From the NCBI GenBank assembly GCA_028023455.1, contig JAQFVV010006695.1, positions 124,001 to 188,000 of the forward strand: 64,000 nucleotides of DNA. Reading direction: 5' to 3'. Every line of letters begins with the position of its first letter. Within the stretch, counting starts at the first letter, position 1. This document shows, piece after piece, positions 13,280 to 26,559 of the stretch. The translations under genes were made by a program, and so were the position numbers. The stretch is from Epiperipatus broadwayi (Eukaryota > Onychophora > Udeonychophora > Euonychophora > Peripatidae). The notes beneath the pieces are model-generated. The model searched no databases. It had not been told where the DNA came from and was given only the letters and a program-made list of their open reading frames with translations.

Positions 13280-15342
13280 AATTAACATGGTATAAAAACA
13301 AAGTAATTTCAATGACTTGTCTATTTTAAGCGTCATCTGCATTTAGTACCTTTAGTCCTCTTTGCATCATTCTATTCATGAGCCATATATAGAAGCATGA
13401 ATAATTAATGAAGATCAGGTGCTTTCATATGCTTACAAACAGTGTTATGTGAAGTTAAGATTAACAACTGAAAATTCTGGTTAAATAGAAGTTATAGAAG
13501 TATTTATGATACTTTGTTTTGACATATTATATCCTTTGTTCTATATAGCTATTTGGGCAAGCATGCATGATTTCAAAACTTCAGAATTTTTGGAAATTCA
13601 TATCATTAGTATAAATACTATAATGTGAGCAAATGATAGCTAATGGATGGTAGTAAAACAAAACTACTTTTCAATGAGAAAGTCAGAAACTGAAAACTAG
13701 TTTGAGGATCATTTTGATACTATCATATGGATCCTATTGATTATTTAAATTTACATTTAATGGTCATAAATAGAATAATGTGAACCATATTAGTGATATT
13801 AATTTGTGTACTTTGTTACTGAAAGTTTTTTTTGTGTGTAAAATTAACTTTTTCAAGTATTAGAGACTTTTTTAATAAATTTGTTGTTTTCATAACATTT
13901 CTGTGATAATGCAACTTGAAGTTTTTGTTTTAAATGAATATTGAAGTGTGATTCAAGAAAGATTCACTAGCTTGTTTTTTTCCCTCTAGTTTTCACTATT
14001 TTACAGAGCATATGCATTAATACTTTTACTATTTTGTATTTAGTTGTCTAGTTTTTACATCAGTTCCCATCTTTATTTGTAGAGATATTTTTCTTTACCT
14101 CTACATATATTTTTCTATAAAAAAGGTATTTTAAATAATTATATTTTTTAAATGAAAAGTAACAAGTTAAAACAACTTGAAAAATCTATCAACATATTGG
14201 TTTTTATTAATGACTTTTGATCACAATCAAGTTTGTGAAGTTCTTGGTAAGCATTAATAAAATGTTTTAGTAGAATTTGTTTCAACTTTTATAGAGTTTA
14301 TTTAAAACTATATATAACAGGTATTGAATTTTAAATTACTGAACTTAATTTGGGAATAATTGTAGTCTAAATTATTTACTTAGCTTTAATTATCAAAATT
14401 TTGTTAGACTTTTTAATAAGTGCCATTATTTTTTTTTTGTTTTACTGTTGAAAATATAATGCAATATAAGATTAAAATTTTCAAAATATGAAATCAATGT
14501 TCTTTACAAGAAATTTGTCTGTTTTAGAAATAATCTTTTTAATAATTAGTCATTTGTCAAAATACATGCAGTGATTAATATTGTATTTCTGAAATTATTA
14601 TTTTTTATCTTATAATACTTAGAATTAGATCAAATTTGATTTGAAGATAGAAAGGAAATATACTATCTTCATTTAAAAATGATTGTGTTATTTTTGCAAT
14701 TACAAAGTTTAACTTGTTTTCTGATGTTCTAAGTATTAATAAAAATAATAATAAGAAAGAAAATAAACATATGATTTAATAAGCTAATATACATTTAAAT
14801 GGAATATCTTTACATTTAAAAAAGAAATTTGTGAACATGGATTTTGAATAAAAAAAAATTGATAAAGAAATTGCAAATAAAGAAATTTAGGAACATGTAT
14901 GTTAAAAATAACAAAAAGATGGAATAAAAACTGATTAGATAAGAGCTCAAAGTTATATTTTCTATATTATTATAGAATAAAAGAAATAATGATTGATATA
15001 GTGTAAGAATAAAAGATACAAAAAAAAGTCTAAAACGAAAATATCTACCATGAAAGTGAAAATAAGATAAATATTATCAAAATTTCATAGATGAATATTG
15101 TAAAAGTTGTTCTCCAATGAACTTTTTATGATATACTAGTCTATTTAGTTTATTTGAGTTGAATATGTATGTGTGTATATATATATATTGAAGTAAATTT
15201 TAAATTTTCATATATATTTGTAATATTGACTGAAATAATTATAAACAATTGTAACAGCAAAAAGTACAAGTTTTCTTTTGTAAACACATTATTAGCAATT
15301 GTTTATTTTCTTATATTTTCATTGATCATTAACCATTTCAAT

Positions 15343-15841
15343 CAGTATTAATTATATATATACTAATATAAAAAGAAAATAAATCAGAGTTTAAATATGT
15401 TTATTGGATTATTAGTACTAAATTACTTTCGACGCTTTCACATCATATTCATGATTATTCTGAAAAAATCCATTTTTTGCTGATTTGAATACTATCTGTT
15501 TTCTGATTCTTTATATATTATTTTTTTTGCAATGAACCATACCTTTTACATTTACGATTATTTTTTTTCTTTGCACATCCAAGGCATGTTAAAATAATGT
15601 GCGAAGAGAAAACCATTGTAAATGCAAAATCAAAGAGGTGTGATTTATTGCAAAAGACAAATATGTAATGAACCAGAGAATGGTTAGTATTCAAAGCAGC
15701 AAAAAAATTTTTTTTTCAGCAGAATAACCATGAATATGATGCAAAAGCATCGAAAGTGTATTTGGTGCTAATAATCTAATAAACATATTTATACTCTGAT
15801 TTAGTATTTCTTTTTATATCAGTATTAATTACTATGGCAGA
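15343..15841. mobile_element. foldback/MITE-like element with 12-bp direct repeats
   Basis: Long inverted arms (about 15363-15590 and 15600-15832) start with CTAATATAAAAAGAAA and its complement. Inner landmarks are GACGCTTTC / GAAAGTG, CATATTCATG / CATGAATATG and GCACATCC / ATGTGCG. The flanks repeat CAGTATTAATTA at 15343-15354 and 15830-15841, a likely target duplication overlapping the element end. No ORF. Confidence 0.7.
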
Positions 15842-16460
15842 GTATCAAGATATATTAATATGTTCATAAATATTTTTTTAAATATGAAATTGTAGAAATA
15901 TGTGACTATAGATTCATTTTAGGAGTAGTTTATAGATCATATATAGATGTTTGTGCAACATTGAAAAAGATTCCTGGATTAGTGAGTTTTTATTCTTGTT
16001 TTATTCTTTAGCTAAGAGTAGCTAGATAATCATTTACCAAACAATATTTGGATGGATATTTGGATTGATTTTTGACCAGTTATCCTGAGTATGTTTGGAA
16101 CCTGAAAACAATTTTTAAATTTCCTCTGTGCAGATTATAATCTCAGGTTGTGGGCAAGAAAACTAACTGAATTAACTTTTATGTTACAAAGCTATTCATT
16201 TCACCAAATTATTTTTTGGAAATTTAATGTTATGAAATTTCATTATCAAATTACAATATTTGGTCAATAGTGATAGAAATTAATTAATGTCTATAACTTT
16301 TTAAATACATTTGTTTTAAAATTAATTAATTCCTAATTAAAAAGCTAATTATTTTCACATCATTTGATGCGTAGGTTTTATTTATTTGCATAAGATAGAA
16401 ATTAAAGTTTAAAAATTTTAAATTGAAGCTTAAGTAATTTTTTAATTTTTCATATTTTAG

Positions 16461-16586
16461 AGATAAGTATAAATCAGAATATGAGCTTCGACTACGAGAA
16501 GAACTTGAACAGTTGCATTTAAAAACAACTACAGAATTGGAACAGTTACGAATAAGCTCCAAGGAATTTTATGAAAGAGAAAATAG
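16461..16586 (+). CDS. PIBF1: PIBF1/CEP90-like protein, internal coding exon 2
   Basis: 126 bp, acceptor CATATTTTAG|AGATAAG, donor AATAG|GTAAAT, splice phase 2 on both sides so it keeps the frame. The first base completes the Arg codon opened by the previous exon, then [17 protein letters not shown] and, at the end, [11 protein letters not shown]. Recalled vertebrate PIBF1 reads DHYKTEYENKLHDELEQ and ASREMYERENR, directly following the motif of the previous exon. It continues the same coiled coil. The antisense 78-codon ORF over this exon is a shadow. Confidence 0.92.
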
Positions 16587-18924
16587 GTAAATTATCTTTT
16601 GTAAAACAATAAATTATGTATTTATTTGACATCAATTTAAATTTTTTAAATTTAGATTTAAAGATCCCATTGTAATCATACCTTATCACTTGAAGAAGCA
16701 ATTTCATTTTCTACACTACTATTTTTAATGATTATTAGATTATTATATAATAATTAATGGTTTTTTAATAGAATATTTGTAATTGTAAACCAATTATTTT
16801 CCTAAAGGTTAGTCAGAAACTTCTCAAACTATTTCCCAAGAATTTGCTTCCCTTTTATCTTTAACAATACATAACTTTTAATAAGATTTTTATATGAACT
16901 TTTCTATTTTTTTTTTTTTTAGTACTCTTTATTCTTAGAGATAATACTGTTATGAAGGATATCTTAGAAAGAATTTATAAAATGCAAATGTGCAAAATAA
17001 AAGTAAATAAGGTACATCAGAAGTAAGCCATAATTTATGGATCTTGAGTTCCAAAATCCATTATTGTACCACTGCATTAAACCATACAAGGCATTAAATC
17101 ATTAATAACATATCCTTTATAATTTTTTTATCCTTAAAAATATTCATAATTTTATTATTTCACATTTATATATGTGATCACTTTTTTCTTATTATTTTTT
17201 TTAAAATGTCAGTTGTCATACACAGTATATTCATATTTTTTTCAAGGCTATATTTTCAGTCTTTTAATTGATTCATAATTTGCTTTTGAAACATTCCCTC
17301 TTTTTTCCATTATTAAATGTTTAATGGTTTCAAACAATATAAATTAATAGTTGTAAAGCAGTTGAAATCTAAAATTTTAATATTTGACATTAATATATTG
17401 TAACCTTTTGATTGGTTATTCATGGGAATATAAAATGTAAAGTATAGCTTCAAAATTTTAAATCTATGAATTAAGACAGTAGTAATAATTAAACTTTGGT
17501 ATAATAGGAATAAATGATAAAAATATATGATTAAAAAGAGAATTCTGTAGAGATTTAATAATCATTGTTAGTTGTAAATAATTTATATTATAATCTAACA
17601 TATAATTTTAATACAATATTTGTCCATTTAAATAAACATCGTTACTTATAAATTTAACTTTAATTTATTTTAATGCAGTGCTTCTTTAAAAGATAAAGAT
17701 CTAAAATTGCCATCAAGGAAAGAAGGAACAATTATCTGCTACAAGATAATGTATTTTAAAATTATCATAATCATAATACTTTTAAAAAAAATATTATTAA
17801 ACTTTAGGAATAAAATCAATTAATAACATCATTTATTAAAAATATAATTAGAATCAAAACTTTAATTTTAAAGAAATGATTTCAATTAATTTCGTTTGTG
17901 AAATATTTATTGATTTTAATTACTTTAAAATAGAAAAAGTTAAAAACTGTAAAGTTGTTTTGGGTTATTGACCAATAAGAATTAAGCAAGTAGTTTTCTG
18001 ATGTCAATTTATCCTGAGGGTTTTTTTAAAGAAAAAAAAATTATGCAGATGATTAAAATAAGAAGATTCAAGAAAAATAAAAAGTATATAGCAGTCTCAA
18101 TTTATTGCTCAAAAAAAAATTATAAAAAGTTAAAACATTTAAAGTCTTAAGTAGGAAAAATTGTATTCACAAAGCTATCTAAGGATATGAAATATTTTTT
18201 AAAGTAATTATTAATACTATGAAGTGAGTAAATTAATCTTCATTACAACCTGGTTACCAATATTGATTATCTACTTCTAGCCAAGATAATACCACAAAGA
18301 AGTTTGAAAAATCAAAGTTATTTTAATTTTGCTTAGGATAACCATGAGAAAGGGAACACAACTACATTGCTTCAGAGAGAAACATGATGATAACCACATA
18401 AGAAAGCATTTATTTGTCTGTGCTAAATTAAGGATTTTTATTAATCATAGATTAAATGTGAAAAACAGATTAAAAATCCTAGAAATAAATTTTTAAAGCT
18501 AATAGAAATATCTTATAAAACGTTAAGAATAATTAATTAGTTGCAAGTGTTGAATGTAAGAAAAACTAATCATCATTTGAATTAAACAATTGATACATAA
18601 GAAATAATTTGCAACATTTTGAAGAAAATATTTAGCTTATACTTAATAATGAAAAAAAAAAAACATATAAAACTTAAATTAAGATTTCTTATGCTTAAAT
18701 AGAAAATGAACTTTTATTATAGGATTCTAATAATGGAATATTAAAAATGGGAAGGATAATTAGAAAAAAAAATCCATGTAACTTTTAATGGTAGATGAGC
18801 AAAAATAACTGAGATCAAAATGTACTACAAACTAGCAAATTAAATGAATTTATCAAATATGTGTTTAAAATTTTACTAGACTAATAAATAACAAGAAAAG
18901 GAGAGAAGAAAAAAAAACTATTGA

Positions 18925-19115
18925 TGACTTATTTGAACACGTTAAAAAGTTTGTGCAGTGTGGGGGAATAAAGTGGAGATTTATTTAAAACATTCATTAA
19001 ACTTTTTTCATAATGTATTTTGAAGAGCAAATTATGTGCATGCAACTTAAAATCTACATGGGAAGGAAGGATGTATCTAATTCAGAACTATTGTCCAGTT
19101 AGTGCATGCTTGTTT
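18925..19115 (+). pseudogene. possible LTR-retrotransposon integrase fragment
   Basis: One frame reads FEHVKKFVQCGGIKWRFI, then stops, then FEEQIMCMQLKIYMGRKDV, then SELLSS. The spacing recalls the end of the integrase core in BEL/Pao-type and related elements (G-IKW-RFIP ... WGG-x-ER-x-MK-x-LGR-x-EL-T). Stops interrupt it twice and no long terminal repeat was found. The link to the nearby ribozyme repeats is only by position. Confidence 0.35.
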
Positions 19116-19334
19116 ATTAATGTTTTGTTTAATTTTATACATATTGTTTAACAGAGAAAAGATAGAAGTGCCTCAATGTGCCAAGAATGGTAAACAATTA
19201 CAGGATATATTAAAATAGAAACTGGAAATGGGGTTAAAAAAAAAAGATTTTAATTTTAAATTTATTACTAATATTTTTTTTGTTTGATACGAATATACAT
19301 ACAAGATATTTTTCATAATAGTGATTTAATATTT

Positions 19335-19600
19335 GAAATACAGGCACTCTTCATATATCTGGAGCCTAATTGTAAATATAAGGGATTTGAACTCACACTT
19401 TTTAGCACCTTTCAACTATCCACACTATTTCATATCACTGATACACAGATCACACACATGTAGAAAAGATCAATAATCACCAATATACGTATTTCATGCT
19501 GGACCAGCACTCATCAGTTGGTCCAGATTATCATCTCTCACACATATATATAATCAGTACTTAGTTTATATTAAGATAGCAAATGTTAAAAGTATTAAAT
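19335..19600 (-). repeat. ribozyme-bearing repeat unit, copy 1
   Basis: This block recurs in the same orientation at 20600-20850. Shared landmarks, given on the + strand, are AACACTGATACAC-like sequence, AATCACCAATATACGTATTT, CATCAGTTGGTCCAGA and TATTAAGATAG. On the - strand the hammerhead comes first, then a tRNA-type B box (GAGTTCAAATCCC, complement near 19370-19385). The order suggests a retroposon with an RNA polymerase III-like promoter remnant. Confidence 0.65.
19473..19531 (-). ncRNA. type I hammerhead ribozyme motif
   Basis: On the - strand: CUGATGA core (complement 19511-19517), stem II from the complement of 19496-19510 (UGCUG/CAGCA, loop closed by a G-U pair next to the core), then GAAA (19495-19492). 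Stem III is minimal (AU/AU around ACGU), followed by UA at the predicted cleavage site between 19484 and 19483. Stem I pairs ACCAA with UUGGU, then after a UGG bulge AUAAUC with GAUUAU. All invariant core residues are present. Very short stem III is known for hammerheads of Penelope-like elements and animal retrozymes. Self-cleavage is inferred from structure only. Confidence 0.85.
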
Positions 19601-20599
19601 TTTTTTTTAATTTTTTCATGTTAAAAAAAAGAAGCTTAAATATAGGAGGAGAGTACCTATGAGTTATAATATAAAAGTGTGTGGGAGTGGAATATAGTAT
19701 TTTAACTGTATATTTTGATCAGAATATACTTTTAAGAAATTAAGTGTGATAGGATTATCTGAAAGGAATAATAAATTTATTATAAAATGTAATATTTATG
19801 AGAGTAAGAAAGACAATATCATGATCTTATTTGTGATAAATATATATATATGTATTTATCCTATTGATAGTAATAATAGAAATAGATTATTTGTTGTGCA
19901 ACATGATCATAGATGAATAGAAAAATATTTTATGGGAAGATTATATTATATGATTAGTCTATAATTAGTAGAATAATAGATGCCAAACATACAATCAAGG
20001 AAGATGAGTTAAAATTCCAGGATAGGATAATATATCATCCTGAAGAACTGATGAATAGTTAAGTGGGTGTAATCTTTGTGATACCCATATAGTTATTGGA
20101 AAGAGATGACAGGGTTTTCTGCAAAGAAATGAGGACCGTAAGTGCTTAGAGAAGAAGCCAGGATAAAATTGGGGTACAATCATTAAGAAGATGATTGCCT
20201 GCCAAAAATATGACACTTTATATTTAAAAGAAACCTCCATCACTTTTATTAGTATATAATATTTAATAAAATCAGTTTCTTATCTATAAAGTTTAAGGCC
20301 AATAATAGTATAGGAGGCATCAAAGGTAGATTAAATATTTAAAGGATTTTTATAATTTCTTCCTAAGTTGTGACAGATTTGCTTGAAGGTAAAACCATGT
20401 GCAGAACAAATATCTTATATTGGAATAAAATTTGAGTAAATTACTAGATGAGTAAAATAACTGCGATCAAAGACCACTATAAATTATAAATGAGAGAGAG
20501 AATGAAGGCATAAATTAATTGTATGACATGGAAAAGAGTTCTTAGGTTTATTATTCATTTCAATTACATTATAAATATTGTTTAATAACTGAAACACAG

Positions 20600-20850
20600 G
20601 CTTGTTATATACCTGTGGCTATATAATGTAATATAGGGTATATGAGCACAGACTTTCACACCACCCACCTCTCTCCACTCTATCTAATAACACTGATACA
20701 CCTAAACACATATATGCTGAAAAGATAAATAATCACCAATATACGTATTTCATGCTAAACCAGCAATCATCAGTTGGTCCAGACTATCATCTTTACACAC
20801 ATATATAGTATAAGTGCTCAGATATATATTAAGATAGACTATCCTCATAG
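20600..20850 (-). repeat. ribozyme-bearing repeat unit, copy 2
   Basis: Direct repeat of 19335-19600, offset by 1256 bp at the ribozyme. The tRNA-like B box is more diverged here. The intervening 1 kb holds no ORF that I recognise, though a GATGAG(C/T)AAAATAACTG block at about 18793 and 20447 hints that the duplication is larger and interrupted. Confidence 0.6.
20729..20787 (-). ncRNA. type I hammerhead ribozyme motif, second copy
   Basis: Same layout as the motif at 19473-19531: CTGATGA core, GAAA, the ACGU-capped minimal stem III and the UA cleavage dinucleotide are intact. Stem I holds (ACCAA/UUGGU; AUAGUC/GAUUAU with one G-U). Stem II keeps UGCU/AGCA but the base pair nearest the core has become U-U, which may weaken activity. 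Confidence 0.75.
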
Positions 20851-23800
20851 TTTAATGGACCACAGCAGCAATAATTTTGTTAATTAAATTATAATTTAAT
20901 ATTTCATGCCAAATTTGGGAATATGAAATATAATTTAAATGGTACAATTTTCTTATAATATTGAGAATTATAAAATATCAGGTAATAGAAAAAAAGGACT
21001 GAGAGGATAACCACCGGATGATTCGTGAATGATGTAATTGTAGCATATTAGTATGAAAGCATACATAATAAAAAAAATAAAATTGTAATTAAAAGAAAAA
21101 AAGAACTAAATACTAACTATGGGAAGGGTTGATTGTATATAATAACCATTAAGTTTATTTGTAAATAATGTAACTAATTTGTTGTAAATGTGTAAAACAG
21201 TTTAATGCTTATATATATATTTTATTGTTAATGAAGTATTTACTTTATGAGTATAGGTATTTGTTATTTGTTATTAGTGTTGTAAATAAATGAATATTTT
21301 GATTTAAACTTTGTCATAGTAATTTTATTGAGTCTGAGAGTCATTTGCATCACAAGGTCATATCAATAAAGCACATTATCCCCATAAAATTATACATATC
21401 ATATTTTGATTACATGCCTCATTTGAGAAGTTATGCTTAAGAGTTTATAATTAATATACTAACTCTCAATTGCTTTTAAATGATAACTATATTAAAAAGG
21501 GAGTTTATGGTACTTCATATTGTTATAGAATATAAAGAATCTTTAAGAACCCTGTGAGAAATACTATTAAGTATTACCAAATAGAGAGCATATAATAGAA
21601 ATGAATAGTATATTTCAGAGTCACTTTCTAATTTTGTAATTTAAGTTGAAATATATGTTATATCATAAATTTAAAAGTATTATATTATTTCAGAGTACAA
21701 GTTACTGACCAAATATATTTTAAGGTTTGTACTTCTGAAGGATTTAGTTACAGTAGGTGAATGCTAAGTAATGGAGAAGAGTATTTAATTAAGTTAGCCT
21801 TTGTAGAAATAATTATGTAATAAAACTCTTGTTTATGATAAAATGAGTATTCTATAGTGATTGTAGTTAAGATAGGTAGGAGAATAAATCTTCAGAAAAT
21901 AAATTGGATTATTTAAGTGAAGGTAATGAATAGATAGTGAGTGTTAATTTCCATATCTTATTATTATAGTTGGATTAATTATTCCAATAGAAGGCTAATC
22001 ACGGTTTATAACAGTAAATGTGCTTTTATTTAAATGGTTGGATCCCAGTAAAATCACTCTTGCGATTCAATGATTTAATTATCAATTTAATTGTTAAATT
22101 TAAAATAGAATCCTTATGATCCCTGAGATAGCCATAGGATAGCACTAATTATTTTAAGTAATGTAATTTTGTTAACGTTCTTATTTTGAGATTCTTAAAT
22201 TGTAGAAGAGTAGTTTAAATCATTATTTAAATGAAATATTATGTAAATCATTGTTTGTCATGGGGATTTTTCTAATGATTATAATAGGATAGTAGTAGGA
22301 GAATTTTCACAATAGCAATGCCATTGTGGAGTGTATTTTATATATTTATCATTGTTAAAACCACTCTCTTGTAATCGTCCCTAGAGTCTATCTTATGTTT
22401 TGATGTTTAGCAAGTTTTAAGACCCATAAAATGTCTTATACTTTATTGTTGATATGCTTGATTGTTTATTGAACTAGTATAGTAGCGGGTAAATAGAGAA
22501 TGTAGGGTAAAGTAGAGGTGTGTTGGAAGAACCGGAAGGGAAGGTTACAATATGTATATATTGTTTTTAAATTAAAACTGTTTCAATTTAATTTAATCTT
22601 ATTTTTATTGTAATTTAATTGTGTTGGGTTTTTCTGCTTGAATTTTTTTGTGTATTATTTTTATTCAGTAATATTATATTTTATTTATATTTATTCTTTG
22701 CTTTTCTCTCTTTTCTAGAATAAATAAATAAAACTTCTTACATTTATTTGTAAATATACATATATATTGTTATTAATTTAATGTTAAAACTATATTTTTG
22801 TATTTATACAAAATAATTTTTGTCAGGGATTGTTGGAAAGTATTGACAGATTATAGCTGATGGTGATTGAAGATTTTTACTTGATCATAATGTTTTTTTT
22901 CAGGATATTTTTGAGTCATAAAACTGCTTTTTAACATATCACTTAACTTAATATGTGTTAGTTGGTTGATTTTTTTAAACATTATTATTGATAAAAGTTT
23001 TGGATTGTTATCAGTATAGCTGGATCAACAATTAACTTGGTAGTTTTCATCAACCTTTAATCTAAATATTGTTTTTTTTACCTAGAACAGCTCACTTTTG
23101 AATTCATCATTATTATTTATCACTTTAAATAAGTACATCTCATGCATCAAATTAGACTAGCTTTTCTATATATATATATCTTTCTGTTTTTTGCTCTGTT
23201 CTTCAAATATTTAATTCTACTTTCATCTTTAAAATCATTAATCACATATTTTTTTAAAATAATTTCTATATCCTTTTCAGAATATCCTTAATAATTCTCT
23301 ACCTTAAAGTAGCAATTCAATTATTTTTTATAATTTTCTTATAAATAATCTCTTTTCACTTCCCTTTTTAACATTTTTACATTACTAATCTTATGATTTA
23401 TCTTTCCTATTATTTTCCAAATCCACGTTTTTATTGTATAATTGTTTTCTCTTTTTTTTTAATTATTTATATCTCAGCTTTATATAAAACTCCATTCCAG
23501 AAAAAAAAGATTAACAAACCTTTTCTTAGATCTAAATTCAGTGAGACACAAAAACGACCTTTTACCTTATTAAAAGTTTCTTTATCCATTGATATTTTCA
23601 TTCTAATAATTTTTATTATTTCCATCATTAACTAACAATTTCCCCAATAATTAAAAGTACTAATTTGCCCTTTAACTTTCTAATCATTGCTTGAACTTAC
23701 TTAATCTTTTCGCTTTGCTCCTTATTTTCAATGCTTTAGTTTTAATTACGTATTTATTTTTCATCCCATATTTTTTATAAACAATTCTAAGTAACATTTT

Positions 23801-24223
23801 ATGAAACTCATTCTTATTTTCATCGAATGCTACCATATCAGCAATCTGATGCTAAGAATTATTTTACTTTAATGCAATGTATATTCTTTATCAAAAGACT
23901 CATTTAACAAACTTGTACAATCATACAAAAAAAGAAATGAATAACAATATTATTTTTTCAAAATAATATTATGGATTTATACTGTTTTTGTTTTCAGGCA
24001 AGATTAGATGTCTTGGCTGAGCACATAATTATCTTTAGTAGTAGTAGTTCCCTATTATAACCTTGAGAATAATTTATTCTAACATATCTTCATATCTTCT
24101 TTAGAGTTATATTGCTTCAAAATAATAAAGAAAAAAAAAATTATTTGAATTTATCTATCTGCATAAGTTTTTCATTAATAAGAAAATATTTTTTATGAAA
24201 TATCTAATTTGTAATAATTTTAG

Positions 24224-24322
24224 AAGTCTCCGAGAATCTTGTGTTCTTGCCCAAGGTGAAAAGGAACGTATTTCAAACATGTTTCATGATATTCAAATAA
24301 AATATGAACAGCTATTTACTGA
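24224..24322 (+). CDS. PIBF1: PIBF1/CEP90-like protein, internal coding exon 3
   Basis: 99 bp, acceptor ATAATTTTAG|AAGTCTC, donor ACTGA|GTAAGT, phase 2 on both sides. It reads (R)SLRESCVLAQGEKERISN then MFHDIQIKYEQLFTE. The matching recalled vertebrate stretch is NLREARDNAVAEKERA then KDALEKHDQLLDR. Conservation is lower than in the previous exons, but the order, length and phase all fit. It continues the coiled coil. Confidence 0.88.
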
Positions 24323-26559
24323 GTAAGTATTTTATTATTGATTATTTTACTATAATACTTAACAAAGCTAACTAAAAATTGTGTTTATATTATACTCTAT
24401 ATACATAAATTGATTTTATGGGTATATAGATGAGTGAATAAATCTCTTGTGTATTCTTGTTTGTTAATTAAACAAAATTATTTATAAAAAAAAAAAAAAA
24501 AAACAAGCCTGTGTAATGTTTTATGAGAAACTGAATATTTGCAGCATTTTAATCTTCATTAACTTTTGATTAATAATAATCTTGAAGAAGATTATAGAAA
24601 GATTTAAAGATAATTAATAAAAAAGAACATGCAACATTTATTTATTATGATTCTGAAATGAAAAGATTAAATTATATAATTTATGTAAGCTTAAAAAAGT
24701 TAATATTGCTATTGTTAATATTATATATATATATAATATGTAAAGGAACTCATTATACAATAGATCTCTGCATCCATGATTTCCATATCTGTGATTTGAA
24801 AAAGTATGAAATAAAATTTAAAAAAAAATAGAAATTAAAAAAAATAACAATAATTTTCTAAATTTTATTTTTTTAATTCACAGTACAATTATCACAAATG
24901 AATAACTATTGTAATCTTTTTCAATAAAACTTTAATTTTCTGTTACAACAAAATAAATTTATTATAAGATTGTATTATGAATAAATGCCTTTAAGCACCT
25001 ATTACAATCATGTTCATAGTTCAGAATTTGGCAATTATATAATATCTTATATTTTAGTTAATAATGAGCTCATTGAGTGCTTAAATGCACTCATTCATAT
25101 TATTACTTGATATAGCTTTATAATGTAATACTACATAATTGGTTATATAAATAAATCAATTATTTTATATAGCGCGATGTATTTACAAAATTGACTATTA
25201 GTTCAAAATTTGATTTAATTCACGATAAAATTTATTACAATTATAGTTTTCACATAAGTCCATTTGGAATAATAGCAAATTGTAGTGTGTAACATTTCAT
25301 ATTCAACACTTTCTTAACTTTTTTAGACTTGACATTATAATTATAATTTGTTATTTCCAAGAAAACAAATTACCTAATTAATATAATAACAGTCTTTTCC
25401 CTTTTATAACAAAAATAATTTTAGAGGTCTTTTTTTTTAAAAAAAAAGAGGATGATAAAAGATTTCTTTTTAAAAAAAATACAGGATTTCTTTATTATTA
25501 AATTGGTAGTTATAATTTATTTATCAATTATTTTTGTTGATATCTATTTTTTTTATTCATTTTTAAAAAAAAATTAATTGTACTATAATTTTTTTATATA
25601 TAATACATATTGAAAAAATCGGTACTTAAATGTAGATGTTAATAACATTATGTGTAGATTTACTTTCTGCAATAAGATTTGAAATCAAATGACTCAATTA
25701 CGAGTAGATTATTTTGTTAATAGAGTAGCAAGTAATAATTCAACCTACCATTAGCAGTGCTTTGCAACTCCAACCTTTTTTTAAACAGAGAACATATTTA
25801 CATATACATTTTCTTTAAGAAGGTTAAACTAAATATATTCACTTTTTATTCTGAATAGCAGAATGTTAAAAACTACTCTTTTATAAATTGTTGATTTAAA
25901 ATATTATATAATGCTTGTGTATCAGAAATTACCCTACTTGAACTATTACTATTAATATTGCTACTGATTTTGAATTGGCAATTCAGCAAGAATAAAATTT
26001 AATTTTATAACAATCATAATATCATTGGAAATATTTTTTATTATCCATATTTCTAAAATGTTTTTCTGTAATATTATGCATTTTAATATTTAAAAAAAAC
26101 CTTTTAATACTGTAATGTAGCTTTAAATATTGACTGCTAGAATAAATTGTGCTAATACAATGGTAAAACAAAATATTATCATCACCAATGATGTTTTGTT
26201 ACTTGATTATATTTTTAATTTACTTAAAAAAAAAAAAAAAATTACATGACTCCAACTTACACATGGTGAAAGATAAAAAAATACATATGCAAGTGATTTC
26301 ATCTTGTTATTGCCATAGCAAATTATTTTAGTTTCCTGCAATATCTTACAGGTGTCATATTAAATGTTAAGTCTCTATATGGCAGATATAGTCAGCAAGA
26401 TAAATAATAAAAGCTCTTCCATTCTTTTAAAATATTTAACTATAAAGTATATATGTTAGCATACACAACATGCATTTTTATGATTTCTATCTACTTAGAA
26501 TAAGACTTTTACAAGGAGTTGTATAATAGTAAAGAAAAAGTAACCACTACAATTATTAT

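Larger units (their letters stand above)
10124..16460 (+). other. PIBF1: intron of the PIBF1-like gene
   Basis: Bounded by GTGATC and CATATTTTAG. It contains a dispersed repeat (11040-12060) and two foldback elements (12941-13279, 15343-15841). ORFs at 10278-10604 and 12233-12469 have no recognisable family and look like AT-rich chance frames. Nothing identifiable was seen at 13300-15300 or 15850-16460. Confidence 0.8.
16587..24223 (+). other. PIBF1: intron of the PIBF1-like gene
   Basis: Bounded by GTAAAT and ATAATTTTAG. It carries an integrase-like relic (about 18925-19115) and two directly repeated units with hammerhead motifs (19335-19600 and 20600-20850). Nothing recognisable was seen at 16600-18900 or 20860-24220; short ORFs there (such as 23393-23635) look random. 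Confidence 0.8.

Noticed and set aside
24755-24850. Tigger/pogo-like end (CATCCATGATTTCCATATCTG then TGATTTGAAAAAGT)
   Set aside because: It resembles the terminal pattern of such mariner relatives, but no partner end or transposase was found, so support is too weak.
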